Shown: piece by piece, positions 49,786 to 57,646 of the stretch
How positions within the stretch are numbered: the stretch's first letter is position 1
Layout of the letters: every line of letters starts with the position of its first letter
NCBI RefSeq assembly: GCF_007827045.1
Contig: NZ_RPFW01000001.1
Coordinates: forward strand, 906,519-970,518
Direction of reading: 5' to 3'
DNA from: Trebonia kvetii
Lineage (GTDB): Bacteria > Actinomycetota > Actinomycetes > Streptosporangiales > Streptosporangiaceae
Length of the DNA stretch: 64,000 nucleotides
Program-made: the position numbers and the translations under genes
The notes under the pieces: model-generated
Told to the model about the DNA's origin: nothing
The model's database searches: none
Seen by the model: only the letters and a program-made list of their open reading frames with translations

Positions 49786-52176
49786 CTATGCGGGCCAGCC
49801 ATCCGCCGGGGGCGGTCCGCGGCCACGCCGGCGGGACAGGACCCAAAAGCCCGCGAGCGCGGCGGCGCCGAGGGCGGCGACGGCCAGCGTGATCGCCAGT
49901 CCGCTGCGGGGCAGCTGCAGTTCATAGAACCGGCGCACCACGGGTACCGGGAACAGCAGCGCGAAGCCGGCCGCCGCGGCGCCGACCAGTACGATCCGGC
50001 GCCAGGTCAGCGGAGCGGCGAGCAGGACAAGCACGCACAGGCTCAGGATGAGGGTGACCAGGGTCGCGGCCGTGCGCTGCTGCACCAGCGAGAGACCGCG
50101 CGACCGGGCCAGGGCATAGGCGGCGAACGTCGCCGCGGCGATGATGCTGCCGGCCGGGATGGCGAAGCGCAGCACCCGGCCGGAGAACCCGGGCACGTAG
50201 CGCCGGGTGTTCGGCGCGAGCGCGAGGAAGAACGACGGGACGCCGATGGCCAGGGTGTCGATGATCGTCAGGTGGCGGGGCAGGAACGGGTACGGCAGCA
50301 GCGTGGCGCCCACGGCGACAGCCAGCAGCGTCGCCCAGACCGTCTTGGTGATGAACAAGTTGGCGACGCGTTCGATGTTGGCCGTCACCCGGCGGCCTTC
50401 GGCGACGACGCCGGGCAGCGTTGCGAAGCGGCTGTCGAGCAGCACCAGCTCGGCGACCGCCCTGGTCGCCGCCGCGCCCGAGCCCATGGCGATGCCGATG
50501 TCGGCGAGCTTGAGTGCGAGCACGTCGTTGACGCCGTCGCCGGTCATCGCCACCGTGTGCCCGCGGGCCTGCAGGGCGGTGACCATCGCCTGTTTCTGGT
50601 GGGGGGTCACCCGGCCGAAGACCGAGTGCTCTTCCAGCAGGCGGCCGAGCGCGCCCGGATCCTCCGGCAGGTCACGCGCATCGACCGGCCGGTCGGCGCC
50701 GGGCAGGCCGGCACGCACCGCGACCGCGCTGACGGTGAGCGGGCTGTCCCCGGAGATCACCTTCAGCGCCACGCCCTGCGCCGCGAAGTACGCGATGGTC
50801 TCGGCGGCGTCGGGTCGCAGGCGCTCGGCGAGCAGGACGAAGGCCGCCGCGCGCAGCCCCTGCGGGAGCGACTCGCCGTCCAGCGGGCCCGCGGCTCGTG
50901 CCAGCACTAGGACCCGCCGGCCGCTGGCGGCCAGCTCTGCGGCCTGTGACAGCTGTTCCTGCTGGCTGCCCGGCAGCACCATCTCCGCTGCCCCGAGCAC
51001 CCAAGTGCCCTGGCCGGCGAAGCTGGCCGCGCTCCACTTGCGCGCCGATGAGAACGGCACGGCTGCCTGCCGCGACCACCCCTCCGGCGGAGGGAAGGCC
51101 TGCCCGACGGCGGCCAGCGTCGCGTTGCGGTTCTCGTCGTCGGCCAGTGCTCCGAGTGCCGCTTCGTCCTGGGCCTGCCCGTCGAGCCGGATGAGGCTGT
51201 CGAAGGCGATGCTGCCGTCGGTGAGGGTGCCGGTCTTGTCCAAGCACACCACGTCCACCCGGGCCAGGCCCTCGACCGCGGGAAGCTGCTGCACCAGTAC
51301 CCGGCGCCGGGCGAGCGTGACCGCGGCGACGCCGAAGGCGACGCTGGTCAGCAGGACCAGGCCCTGCGGGACCATGCCGACCAGCGCCGCGACCGTGCCG
51401 CTTGCGACCTGCCGTACGTTCCCGTGTGCGTGCCAGCCGCTGATCACCAGCAGCACCGCCACCGGCCCTATCGCCCAGGTGACATAGCGCAGGATCCGGT
51501 TGATGCCGTCCGTCAGCTCTGAGCGCACCAGCGAGAAACGCCGCGCCTGGGCGGCGAGCTTGCGGGCGTACGCATCCGCGCCCACCCCGGTGGCCTGGTA
51601 GCCGCCCGACCCGGCGACCACGAAGCTGCCCGACAGCAGGCGGTCGCCTGCCCGCTTGCCCACCGGCTCGGACTCGCCGGTCAGCAGCGACTCATCAGCC
51701 TCCAGGCTCGCGCTGGCCCGCACCACCCCGTCCGCCACCAGCTGATCGCCGGCGCGCAGGTCGACCAGGTCGCCGGCGACAAGATCCGCGACAGCGATGT
51801 CCAGCGGCGCGCCGTCGCGGATCACCCGGACCAGCGGGGCGCTGAGCACCGCGAGCCGGTCGAGCGTCCGCTTGGCGCGCAGCTCCTGCGCGATGCCGAT
51901 CAGCGCGTTGGCGACGAGCACGATGCCGAACAGGGCGTCCTGCGGCTCGCCCGCGACCAGGATCACGGCCAGCAGGACGCCGAGGATGAAGTTGAACCGG
52001 GTCAAGATGTTCGCCCGCAAGATCTCGGCGACCGACCGGCTGGTGCGCTCTCCGCCTGCGTTCGTCAGCCCTCGCGAGCGCAGCTCGCCAACCTGGGCGC
52101 TGGTCAGGCCGGTGAACGGCGTCTCCGCCACCGGGGCGGCTGGCGCCGGGATCGCGGGGGCGGGCGCATCAGCCAT
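49786..52176 (-). CDS. P-type cation-transporting ATPase, CtpE-like
   Basis: 796 residues from the ATG at 52176. Core motifs: LLTGESEPVGKRAGD (TGES), VDVVCLDKTGTLTDGS (phosphorylated Asp), KVISGDSPLTVSAVAVRAGL, and AMTGDGVNDVLALKLADIGI. NDVLALK with the SGAAATRAVAELVLLDSRFA segment and the short N-terminus resemble mycobacterial CtpE, a Ca2+ uptake ATPase. About ten membrane helices. The start has no strong ribosome-binding site and lies 30 bases after the stop of a two-helix membrane protein gene, so the two are probably coupled. DosR-like boxes precede that first gene. Confidence 0.88.
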   Translation of the reverse strand: MADAPAPAIPAPAAPVAETPFTGLTSAQVGELRSRGLTNAGGERTSRSVAEILRANILTRFNFILGVLLAVILVAGEPQDALFGIVLVANALIGIAQELRAKRTLDRLAVLSAPLVRVIRDGAPLDIAVADLVAGDLVDLRAGDQLVADGVVRASASLEADESLLTGESEPVGKRAGDRLLSGSFVVAGSGGYQATGVGADAYARKLAAQARRFSLVRSELTDGINRILRYVTWAIGPVAVLLVISGWHAHGNVRQVASGTVAALVGMVPQGLVLLTSVAFGVAAVTLARRRVLVQQLPAVEGLARVDVVCLDKTGTLTDGSIAFDSLIRLDGQAQDEAALGALADDENRNATLAAVGQAFPPPEGWSRQAAVPFSSARKWSAASFAGQGTWVLGAAEMVLPGSQQEQLSQAAELAASGRRVLVLARAAGPLDGESLPQGLRAAAFVLLAERLRPDAAETIAYFAAQGVALKVISGDSPLTVSAVAVRAGLPGADRPVDARDLPEDPGALGRLLEEHSVFGRVTPHQKQAMVTALQARGHTVAMTGDGVNDVLALKLADIGIAMGSGAAATRAVAELVLLDSRFATLPGVVAEGRRVTANIERVANLFITKTVWATLLAVAVGATLLPYPFLPRHLTIIDTLAIGVPSFFLALAPNTRRYVPGFSGRVLRFAIPAGSIIAAATFAAYALARSRGLSLVQQRTAATLVTLILSLCVLVLLAAPLTWRRIVLVGAAAAGFALLFPVPVVRRFYELQLPRSGLAITLAVAALGAAALAGFWVLSRRRGRGPPPADGWPA

Positions 52177-52206
52177 GTCAGGTCGCCGCACCGCGGGCCA
52201 GCATGG

Positions 52207-52959
52207 TCACCGTGCGCCGGATGCCAGGCGCACGGGCACCGCGAGCAGCGCGGCCGCCAATGCGCCGACCAGGATCCCGCCGATGACCAGCTCGACCGCG
52301 AGCCGGAACAGCATCGGAGCGGAGACGCCCGCGTCGGCGCGCACGGCCAGCCCCGGCGAGCCGTCGGGGTTCATCGCCACGGCCATCCAGTCACCGCTCT
52401 CCGCGGTCCAGCGCAATGCCTGGGTGCCCGTCCCGGCTGCCTGAGCGACCCAGATCCCTGCCGTTCGCGGCGGGGCGGGCCTGGCAGTGCCATGCTGAAT
52501 GACCAGGTCGCCCGTACGGGTGCCTGTCACCGTGGTGTACGCGGTGCCGGACAGGTAGGCCGAGACCTGGCCCGCGGGACCAATCGCGACGAAGACCGGC
52601 GTGCCCGGGCCGGTGGCGGTGACCCGGAGCCTGACGTCCCCGACGAGCCCGCTAAGCAGCCAGCCCCAGCCCATGCTCATCCGCTCGCTGGCCAGCGCGG
52701 ACCCGCTGGTGGAGTACGTAACGGTCCCCGTCGTCACGTAGCCGCCCTGGCGTAGCGCCTGATTAGCCCACATCAAGGTGCCACCGCCGCCGAGCAGGCC
52801 GAGTGAGACCAGGGCCAGCACCGAGCCGATGACCACCGTGATGACGCGCCCTGCCGTCCAACCGCCACCCGGCCGCGCGGGCGGCAAGCCCGGGGTGCCG
52901 TCAGGCTCGCGCGGGCCGCCGGCACCTGCGATAGCCCCGCTAGGAATACCCGTAGCCAT
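52207..52959 (-). CDS. Two-helix membrane protein, Rv1733c-like
   Basis: 250 residues from the ATG at 52959 (GGGAGAGTG upstream). A disordered Gly/Pro-rich leader is followed by one helix near the N-terminus (VITVVIGSVLALVSLGLLGG), an extracytoplasmic domain with WANQALRQGGYVTTGTVTYS and beta-rich sequence, and a second helix near the C-terminus (LAVELVIGGILVGALAAALL). The architecture resembles the dormancy-regulon membrane protein Rv1733c. Function unknown. It forms an operon with the CtpE-like ATPase (30-base gap). A near-consensus DosR box lies 76 bases upstream. Confidence 0.7.
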   Translation of the reverse strand: MATGIPSGAIAGAGGPREPDGTPGLPPARPGGGWTAGRVITVVIGSVLALVSLGLLGGGGTLMWANQALRQGGYVTTGTVTYSTSGSALASERMSMGWGWLLSGLVGDVRLRVTATGPGTPVFVAIGPAGQVSAYLSGTAYTTVTGTRTGDLVIQHGTARPAPPRTAGIWVAQAAGTGTQALRWTAESGDWMAVAMNPDGSPGLAVRADAGVSAPMLFRLAVELVIGGILVGALAAALLAVPVRLASGAR

Positions 52960-53013
52960 GGTTATCACTCTCCCAGTCTCACGGTAGGCAGCCCGGCGCC
53001 CCGCGGTACAGGG

Positions 53014-53049
53014 GGGACAGGTCCCTCCGTGGCAGGGACCTCTGGCCCT
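53014..53049. promoter_or_regulatory. Paired DosR/DevR-like boxes
   Basis: GGGACCTCTGGCCCT (53035-53049) matches 11 of 12 defined positions of the DosR consensus, the best in the window. A second, weaker site (GGGACCTGTCCCCCC on the minus strand, about 53013-53027) lies just beside it. Paired boxes are typical of strong DosR promoters. They are 55-90 bases upstream of the membrane protein/CtpE-like operon. Confidence 0.6.
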
Positions 53050-53063
53050 GCCGAGCATGGCGG

Positions 53064-53640
53064 TCAACGTCGCGCCGGCGGGCGCCGCCAGGCACTTGGC
53101 AGCAGGCGCCTGAGGTCCGGGGCCTGGCCGGGGTCCACCGGGCGCCCGGCGCGGGTCAGCTCGCCGCCCGGGCCGTACCCGGTGCCGCTGATCTCCGCTT
53201 CGCCGGCGTCCGGAGTCCACAGGCGGCGGACCACCATGTTGCCCTGGGTCAGGGTGCCGGTCTTGTCGGTGGCCAGGACGGTCACCGACCCCAAGGTCTC
53301 CACCGCCGGAAGACGCCTGATGAGCGCGTTGCGGGCGGACATCCGGCGCGCCAAGCGCCAGGGCCAGGGTGACCACCGCGGGCAGGGACTCCGGCACGGC
53401 GGCGACGACCAGGCTGATCGCGGTGACGACCATCAGCTCCGCCCCCTGGCCCCGGGCCAGGCCGATGACCAGCACGATGACCGACAGCATCACCGCCGCC
53501 ACGGCCAGCACCCGGCCCACCCCGGCCAGCCGCCGCTGCAGCGGGGTAAGTCCCTGCCGGCCATCCATCAGCGCGGCGATCCGCCCCATCGCACTGGCCG
53601 CCAGCGAACCTGATCGGTTATCCATAGCCTGATGATCCCG
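53064..53640 (-). pseudogene. P-type ATPase middle-segment relic (PacL/PMR1 type)
   Basis: Two frames make one fragment. The upstream frame (from about 53640) has MGRIAALMDGRQGLTPLQRR, then [20 protein letters not shown] (the M4 PEGLP-type motif). At about 53355 the homology moves to a second frame: [20 protein letters not shown], then [17 protein letters not shown], the phosphorylation site. It breaks off after about 95 residues. The N-terminal actuator domain, nucleotide domain and C-terminal membrane segments are all missing. Same family as the C-terminal relic at 17122. Confidence 0.8.
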
Positions 53641-53696
53641 CAACGGCATGCTGCGTATTCAGGGTCTAACGGCTCGGGCCAGACCCCGATCCCGTT

Positions 53697-53733
53697 CCGG
53701 GGCGGACGAAGGTCCCTGGTCCGTCCGCCCCGG
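53697..53733. repeat. 11-bp inverted repeat around a DosR-like box
   Basis: CCGGGGCGGAC (53697-53707) and GTCCGCCCCGG (53723-53733) are perfect complements with a 15-base loop. The sequence 53702-53716 read on the minus strand (GGGACCTTCGTCCGC) matches 9 of 12 DosR positions. It lies 34 bases before the SRPBCC ATG and beyond the start side of the ATPase relic. Confidence 0.55.
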
Positions 53734-53766
53734 GCATGCGATGTTTGCCTTGGATCCTGAGGAGGC

Positions 53767-54225
53767 ATGCCGATGGCTCGCATCAACGGGGAGATCATCA
53801 TCGCCGCACCGGCAGAACAAGTGTTTGACATAGTCGCCGACGAGCGTAACGAGCCACGGTACAACGCGCGGATCGCCCGCGCGGAGAAGACGTCACCAGG
53901 ACCCGTCGGCCGAGGCGCCCGGTTCACCGCCCAGCCCAGGGGCCTGGGTGCCGCAGGCGTCATGACCGTGGAGATCGTGGACTACGACCGGCCCCGTCGG
54001 CTGGCGACCTCGATCCGGTCGTCCTACCTGGACGTCGACGGAACCCTCACCTTCAGCAAGGCCGACGGGGGCACGCGCATGCGCTGGTCCTGGGACATGA
54101 GGCTACGGGGAGCCATGCGGGCCCTGTCCCCTGTGGTGCGCGTCATCGGCCCCCGCTGGGAGCACCGGAACTGGGCAGGGCTGAAGCAGCTGATGGAAAG
54201 CGGGCGGGAAGCGCAAGCCAGGTGA
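53767..54225 (+). CDS. SRPBCC family protein
   Basis: 152 residues with TGAGGAGGC before the ATG. A complete polyketide-cyclase/START-like domain: INGEIIIAAPAEQVFDIVAD, ERNEPRYNARIARAEKTSPG, VEIVDYDRPRRLATSIRSSY, TRMRWSWDMRLRGAMRALSP, ending WAGLKQLMES. It binds a lipid or hydrophobic ligand; catalytic role unknown. Its 3' end overlaps the remains of a nitroreductase-like gene on the other strand. Upstream is a hairpin enclosing a DosR-like box. Confidence 0.88.
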   Translation: MPMARINGEIIIAAPAEQVFDIVADERNEPRYNARIARAEKTSPGPVGRGARFTAQPRGLGAAGVMTVEIVDYDRPRRLATSIRSSYLDVDGTLTFSKADGGTRMRWSWDMRLRGAMRALSPVVRVIGPRWEHRNWAGLKQLMESGREAQAR

Positions 54226-54448
54226 CGAGGTTCGGGCCGTCTTCGACATAGCCGACGATCACGGGGCGGGCCCGGCCTGTCCGCCGCCCGGTCGTGGTGA
54301 GGCGCAGGGCACCCCAGCCGCCGGGCTTCGGCCGCCACAGGCCGAGCCGCCCGCCCGTCCACCCGTACAGGCGGCGGTGGATGATCCAGGCGAGCCGGAT
54401 GAACCAGCGCGGCGGAAGTCGTGGCTTCGCGGGCTTCAGGTCAGGCAT
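54143..54448 (-). pseudogene. Deazaflavin-dependent nitroreductase (Ddn family) N-terminal relic
   Basis: The start MPDLKPAKPRLPPRWFIRLA, then YGWTGGRLGLWRPKPGGWGA and GYVEDGPNLVT, matches the N-terminal half of F420-dependent Ddn-family proteins (normally about 140-150 residues). After NLVT (about 54222) the frame enters the 3' end of the SRPBCC gene and reads unrelated sequence. The family-specific WWLNLxAxP block is lost. Truncated gene, apparently cut by the recombination that placed the SRPBCC gene here. Confidence 0.78.
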
Positions 54449-54476
54449 CTGTCGGTCCTCCGTACTGTCGGCCCGG

Positions 54477-55634
54477 CTAGCTGGTGAGGCTGCCGAGGGT
54501 CACCGTCAAGGCGGACGTAGTGCCGTCACGGGATACCTGTGCCTGCACCCGGTCGCCGGGCTTATGCGCCGCCAGCACCGACTGCAACTCGGCGAGGGAC
54601 GCGACCGGCTGGCCGGCCAGGGCGGTGATGATGTCGCCGGCGGTGATCCCGGCCCGGGCCGCCGCGCCCCCCGCGGTGACGGCGGCGACACCGACCCCGG
54701 CGGGCTGGCCGGCGGCGTCGGCGACGGTCTGCGCGCTGATGCCGAGAGAGGCCCGGCCCGAGCTGGTCACCTTGCCGGCGGCGATCAGCTGCCCGGCGAT
54801 GCTGGTGACGGTGTCGCTGGGGATCGCGAAGCCGATCCCCGCCGCGGCGCCGCCCAGCTGCGGGTCGGCGGCGGCCAGCGTTGGGATGCCGATCACCTGC
54901 CCGGCCAGGTTCACCAGCGCGCCGCCGCTGTTGCCGGGGTTGATCGCCGCGCTGGTCTGGATGGCGCTGATCAGCACCGCCGAGCTGCCCTGCCCCTCAG
55001 AGACAGTTCGCCCGGTGGCGGAGACAATGCCGTCGGTCACTGACCCGGTCAGGCCGAGCGGGTTGCCCATGGCCAGCACAATCTCCCCCACCCGCACCGA
55101 GGCCGACCGGCCGAACGACGCGGGGCGCAGCGACCCGGCACCGGCCTGGACCCTGATCACCGCCAGGTCATCGGGCGCGAACACGCCCACGACGGTGGCG
55201 GCCAGCGGCTTGCCGCCGCTGGCCAGCCCCACCTGCAGCGTCGTGGCGGTGCCGACCACGTGGGCGTTAGTGACGATGTCGCCCCTGGCGTCGTACACCA
55301 CCCCGGACCCGGATCCCTCGCTCGTCGAGATCTGCACCACCGAAGGCAGGACCCGGCTGACGACCTGCTCGTACTGCTGCTCCAGTGAAGACGCGGCCCC
55401 GGACGAAGGCATCGCAGACGACGGCGCAGCAGCGGAGGTAGCCGCAGAGGGCTGCGATGCCGACGTGACTGGCCCGCCTGAGTCGGCGCTGCAGGCCACC
55501 GCACCCAGGACGGCCATGGTGATTCCCGCCGCACCCAGCCGCCGACTGACCGCCGGTTTCCACGGCTGGGCGTGCGCTGACGCGCGGTCCTTCTTCCACC
55601 TCGGCAGGTGGCCGCCGGTCACGTCGGCACTCAT
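54477..55634 (-). CDS. HtrA/PepD-like S1C serine protease with PDZ domain
   Basis: 385 residues from the ATG at 55634 (GGGAGG upstream). An N-terminal hydrophobic segment with a lipobox-like GAVAC (about residue 49) suggests a lipoprotein or membrane anchor, followed by a Ser/Ala-rich linker. The protease domain has the triad His in DIVTNAHVVG, Asp in PDDLAVIRV and Ser in INPGNSGGAL. The C-terminal PDZ domain (about 300-385: GVGVAAVTAGGAAARAGITA, VLAAHKPGDRVQAQ) is complete. Envelope protein quality control. A second, broken copy of its 3' end lies at 19149. Divergent from the deacetylase. Confidence 0.92.
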   Translation of the reverse strand: MSADVTGGHLPRWKKDRASAHAQPWKPAVSRRLGAAGITMAVLGAVACSADSGGPVTSASQPSAATSAAAPSSAMPSSGAASSLEQQYEQVVSRVLPSVVQISTSEGSGSGVVYDARGDIVTNAHVVGTATTLQVGLASGGKPLAATVVGVFAPDDLAVIRVQAGAGSLRPASFGRSASVRVGEIVLAMGNPLGLTGSVTDGIVSATGRTVSEGQGSSAVLISAIQTSAAINPGNSGGALVNLAGQVIGIPTLAAADPQLGGAAAGIGFAIPSDTVTSIAGQLIAAGKVTSSGRASLGISAQTVADAAGQPAGVGVAAVTAGGAAARAGITAGDIITALAGQPVASLAELQSVLAAHKPGDRVQAQVSRDGTTSALTVTLGSLTS

Positions 55635-55816
55635 CCCGGGCCTCCCGTCCACAGACGCCATAGCAACCTGAATATCGCGCCGCCTGCCGTCCGTTCCAGG
55701 GCCATAAGGTCTAGGCGCTTCGGGACGAACCGCCCTTCTGCAGCGCCTGACCATCGGCGCCCGGAAGGGGCCCTAGGACCGCTGCCCGCCGGCATCCTGC
55801 CGCGCATATTGAAGAC

Positions 55817-56761
55817 ATGAGGAGCCTGCTCATCGCCCACCGTGCCGCGGCCGCCGCCATGGTGATGGCTGGCCTGGCGGCATGCGGGGGCGCGCAGCCG
55901 GGCAGCCAGGCGTTGCCATCAGCCGGGAGAACAGCGACCGTGACGTATTCTGCCGCGCCGTCGTCGACGACCCCCTCTCCCCGGTCATCACCTCACCCGC
56001 CCGCTACGAGCGGCGAAGTGCCCGCGACCTGCCCGCCATCCTCGCGGAGCGGCCCCGCCACGCCTGCCAGTAGCCCGGCGGTGCCCACTGGCAGCTCGTC
56101 GGCACCCGGCACCCGCCCGGTCACCGGCTGGCTTGCCGGGAAGGACTGGACCGTCATCCCCACCAGCCGCCGTCTGGTCGCGCTGACCTTCGACGCGGGC
56201 GCCAACGCGGACGCGGTCCCGTCCATACTGGCGACCCTTCGGCGTGCGGGCGTCCCGGCTACCTTCTTCCTGACCGGCAACTTCGTCCGCGACTTCCCCG
56301 TGGCCGCCCTGTCGATCGCCGCTGCGGGATTCCGGATCGGCGACCATACGATCACCCACCCCCATCTCACCCAACTCGCCGATGCTGCAGTGCAGCAGGA
56401 GATCCTCGGCGGTGCCCGGCAGATCACGGCCGTGACCGGGAAGGACCCGGCGCCGCTGTTCCGGTTCCCGTTCGGTGACGTCAGCGCTCGCGTCATCTCC
56501 ATCGCCAACCAGGCGGGATACGTGCCAATCCGATGGACGATCGACACACTTGGCTGGGAGGGAACCGCGGGGCACATCACCGCCCAAGTCGTGGCCTCCC
56601 GGGTGCTGGCCGCGGCCCGCCCCGGCGAGATCGTCCTCATGCACGTCGGCTCCAACCCTGACGACCACACCACGCTCGACGCCGACGCCTTGCCCCGGGC
56701 GATAAGCGGGTTGCGCGCGCTCGGCTACTCATTCGTCACCCTGGACGCGCTCACCGGCTGA
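55817..56761 (+). CDS. Polysaccharide deacetylase (NodB-like) lipoprotein
   Basis: 314 residues. A signal with lipobox (VMAGLAACG) is followed by a ~70-residue Ser/Pro linker, then the NodB domain from about residue 112: LVALTFDAGANADAVPSIL (catalytic Asp and metal-binding Asp), IGDHTITHPHLTQL (HxxxH metal ligands), FRFPFGDVSARVI, RWTIDTLGW and EIVLMHVGSNPDDHT. It would remove acetyl groups from peptidoglycan or wall polysaccharide. It has a weak ribosome-binding site. Divergent from the HtrA-like protease; the neighbouring peptidoglycan-binding protein supports a wall role. Confidence 0.9.
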   Translation: MRSLLIAHRAAAAAMVMAGLAACGGAQPGSQALPSAGRTATVTYSAAPSSTTPSPRSSPHPPATSGEVPATCPPSSRSGPATPASSPAVPTGSSSAPGTRPVTGWLAGKDWTVIPTSRRLVALTFDAGANADAVPSILATLRRAGVPATFFLTGNFVRDFPVAALSIAAAGFRIGDHTITHPHLTQLADAAVQQEILGGARQITAVTGKDPAPLFRFPFGDVSARVISIANQAGYVPIRWTIDTLGWEGTAGHITAQVVASRVLAAARPGEIVLMHVGSNPDDHTTLDADALPRAISGLRALGYSFVTLDALTG

Positions 56762-56943
56762 GCCGGGCGAGCCAGCCAAGGGCGACACGGACGGCACGGG
56801 TCCGCGACGCCCGCACGGCCGACGCCCGGGGTAAAGGTGACCAACGGACATGGAAATCAGGCCCTCACGCCCTACCGAAACCGGAGATTCGGGCTATTTC
56901 ATGGCGATTGCCAAGAACGCACGATAAAGCTGGAGGCGCGACA

Positions 56944-57546
56944 ATGAAGACCACTATGGGTGCTGTCGCACTCACCGCCGCCCTGGCGGCCGGGGCCGCC
57001 GGAGCCGGAGCGATCGCCGGGGTCCCCGCCGCGGGCGCGGTCGCGACGCCGAACGCGACGCTGCTGTCGGCCGCCGTCCAGATAAAGGGACTCCAGCCGT
57101 GGCCCGTGCTGCGGCAGGGACCGAACAGTACATGGCCCAGGGTCACCGTCCGCTCGCTGCAGTACCTGCTGAACGCCCACGGCGCCAAGCTCGCCGTCGA
57201 CGGCGTATTCGGCCCGCTGACCAGGAACGCCGTACTCGCGTCCCAGCGCGCCCATCACCTCAAGGCCACCGGCGTGACCGACGCCGCGACCTGGCGGGCC
57301 CTCATCATCACGGTGCGCAAGGGCAGCACCGGGTCGGCCGTGCGCGCCGTGCAGGACCAGGTCAACTTCAGGAACAACAAGAACGGCCACACGCTCAACG
57401 TGGACGGCATCTACGGGCCGAAGACCCAAGCCGCCGTGCGGGCGTTCCAGCAGGGCGTCGCGTTCGATGTCCGCGGCTTCCCGGTGGACGGCATCACCGG
57501 CCCGCTCACCTGGCAGGCACTAGTCACCGAGACGCTCTCCGGCTGA
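56944..57546 (+). CDS. Secreted peptidoglycan-binding protein, two PG_binding_1 repeats
   Basis: 200 residues; TGGAGGCGCGACA precedes the ATG. A signal peptide (MGAVALTAALAAGAAGAGAI ... AAGAVA) is followed by two PG_binding_1 modules: SLQYLLNAHGAKLAVDGVFG, LTRNAVLASQRAHHLKATGV, and VRAVQDQVNFRNNKNGHTLN, DGIYGPKTQAAVRAFQQGVA. No catalytic domain. It would anchor or sense the cell wall. 182 bases after the deacetylase, same strand. Confidence 0.9.
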   Translation: MKTTMGAVALTAALAAGAAGAGAIAGVPAAGAVATPNATLLSAAVQIKGLQPWPVLRQGPNSTWPRVTVRSLQYLLNAHGAKLAVDGVFGPLTRNAVLASQRAHHLKATGVTDAATWRALIITVRKGSTGSAVRAVQDQVNFRNNKNGHTLNVDGIYGPKTQAAVRAFQQGVAFDVRGFPVDGITGPLTWQALVTETLSG

Positions 57547-57646
57547 GGAAGCCCTTCCCTTACCCGGAACGGACAGCGGGCGACTGCCGGCACCACAACT
57601 GCCCTGTCCGGCGCCGGGCCCTCGGGCTGCCAGCCCGCGTCAAGGG

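Noticed and set aside
54484..55671. A 395-codon plus-strand frame opposite the HtrA-like protease
   Set aside because: Ser/Thr/Pro/Ala-rich with no family pattern; the protease has its triad and PDZ domain on the other strand.
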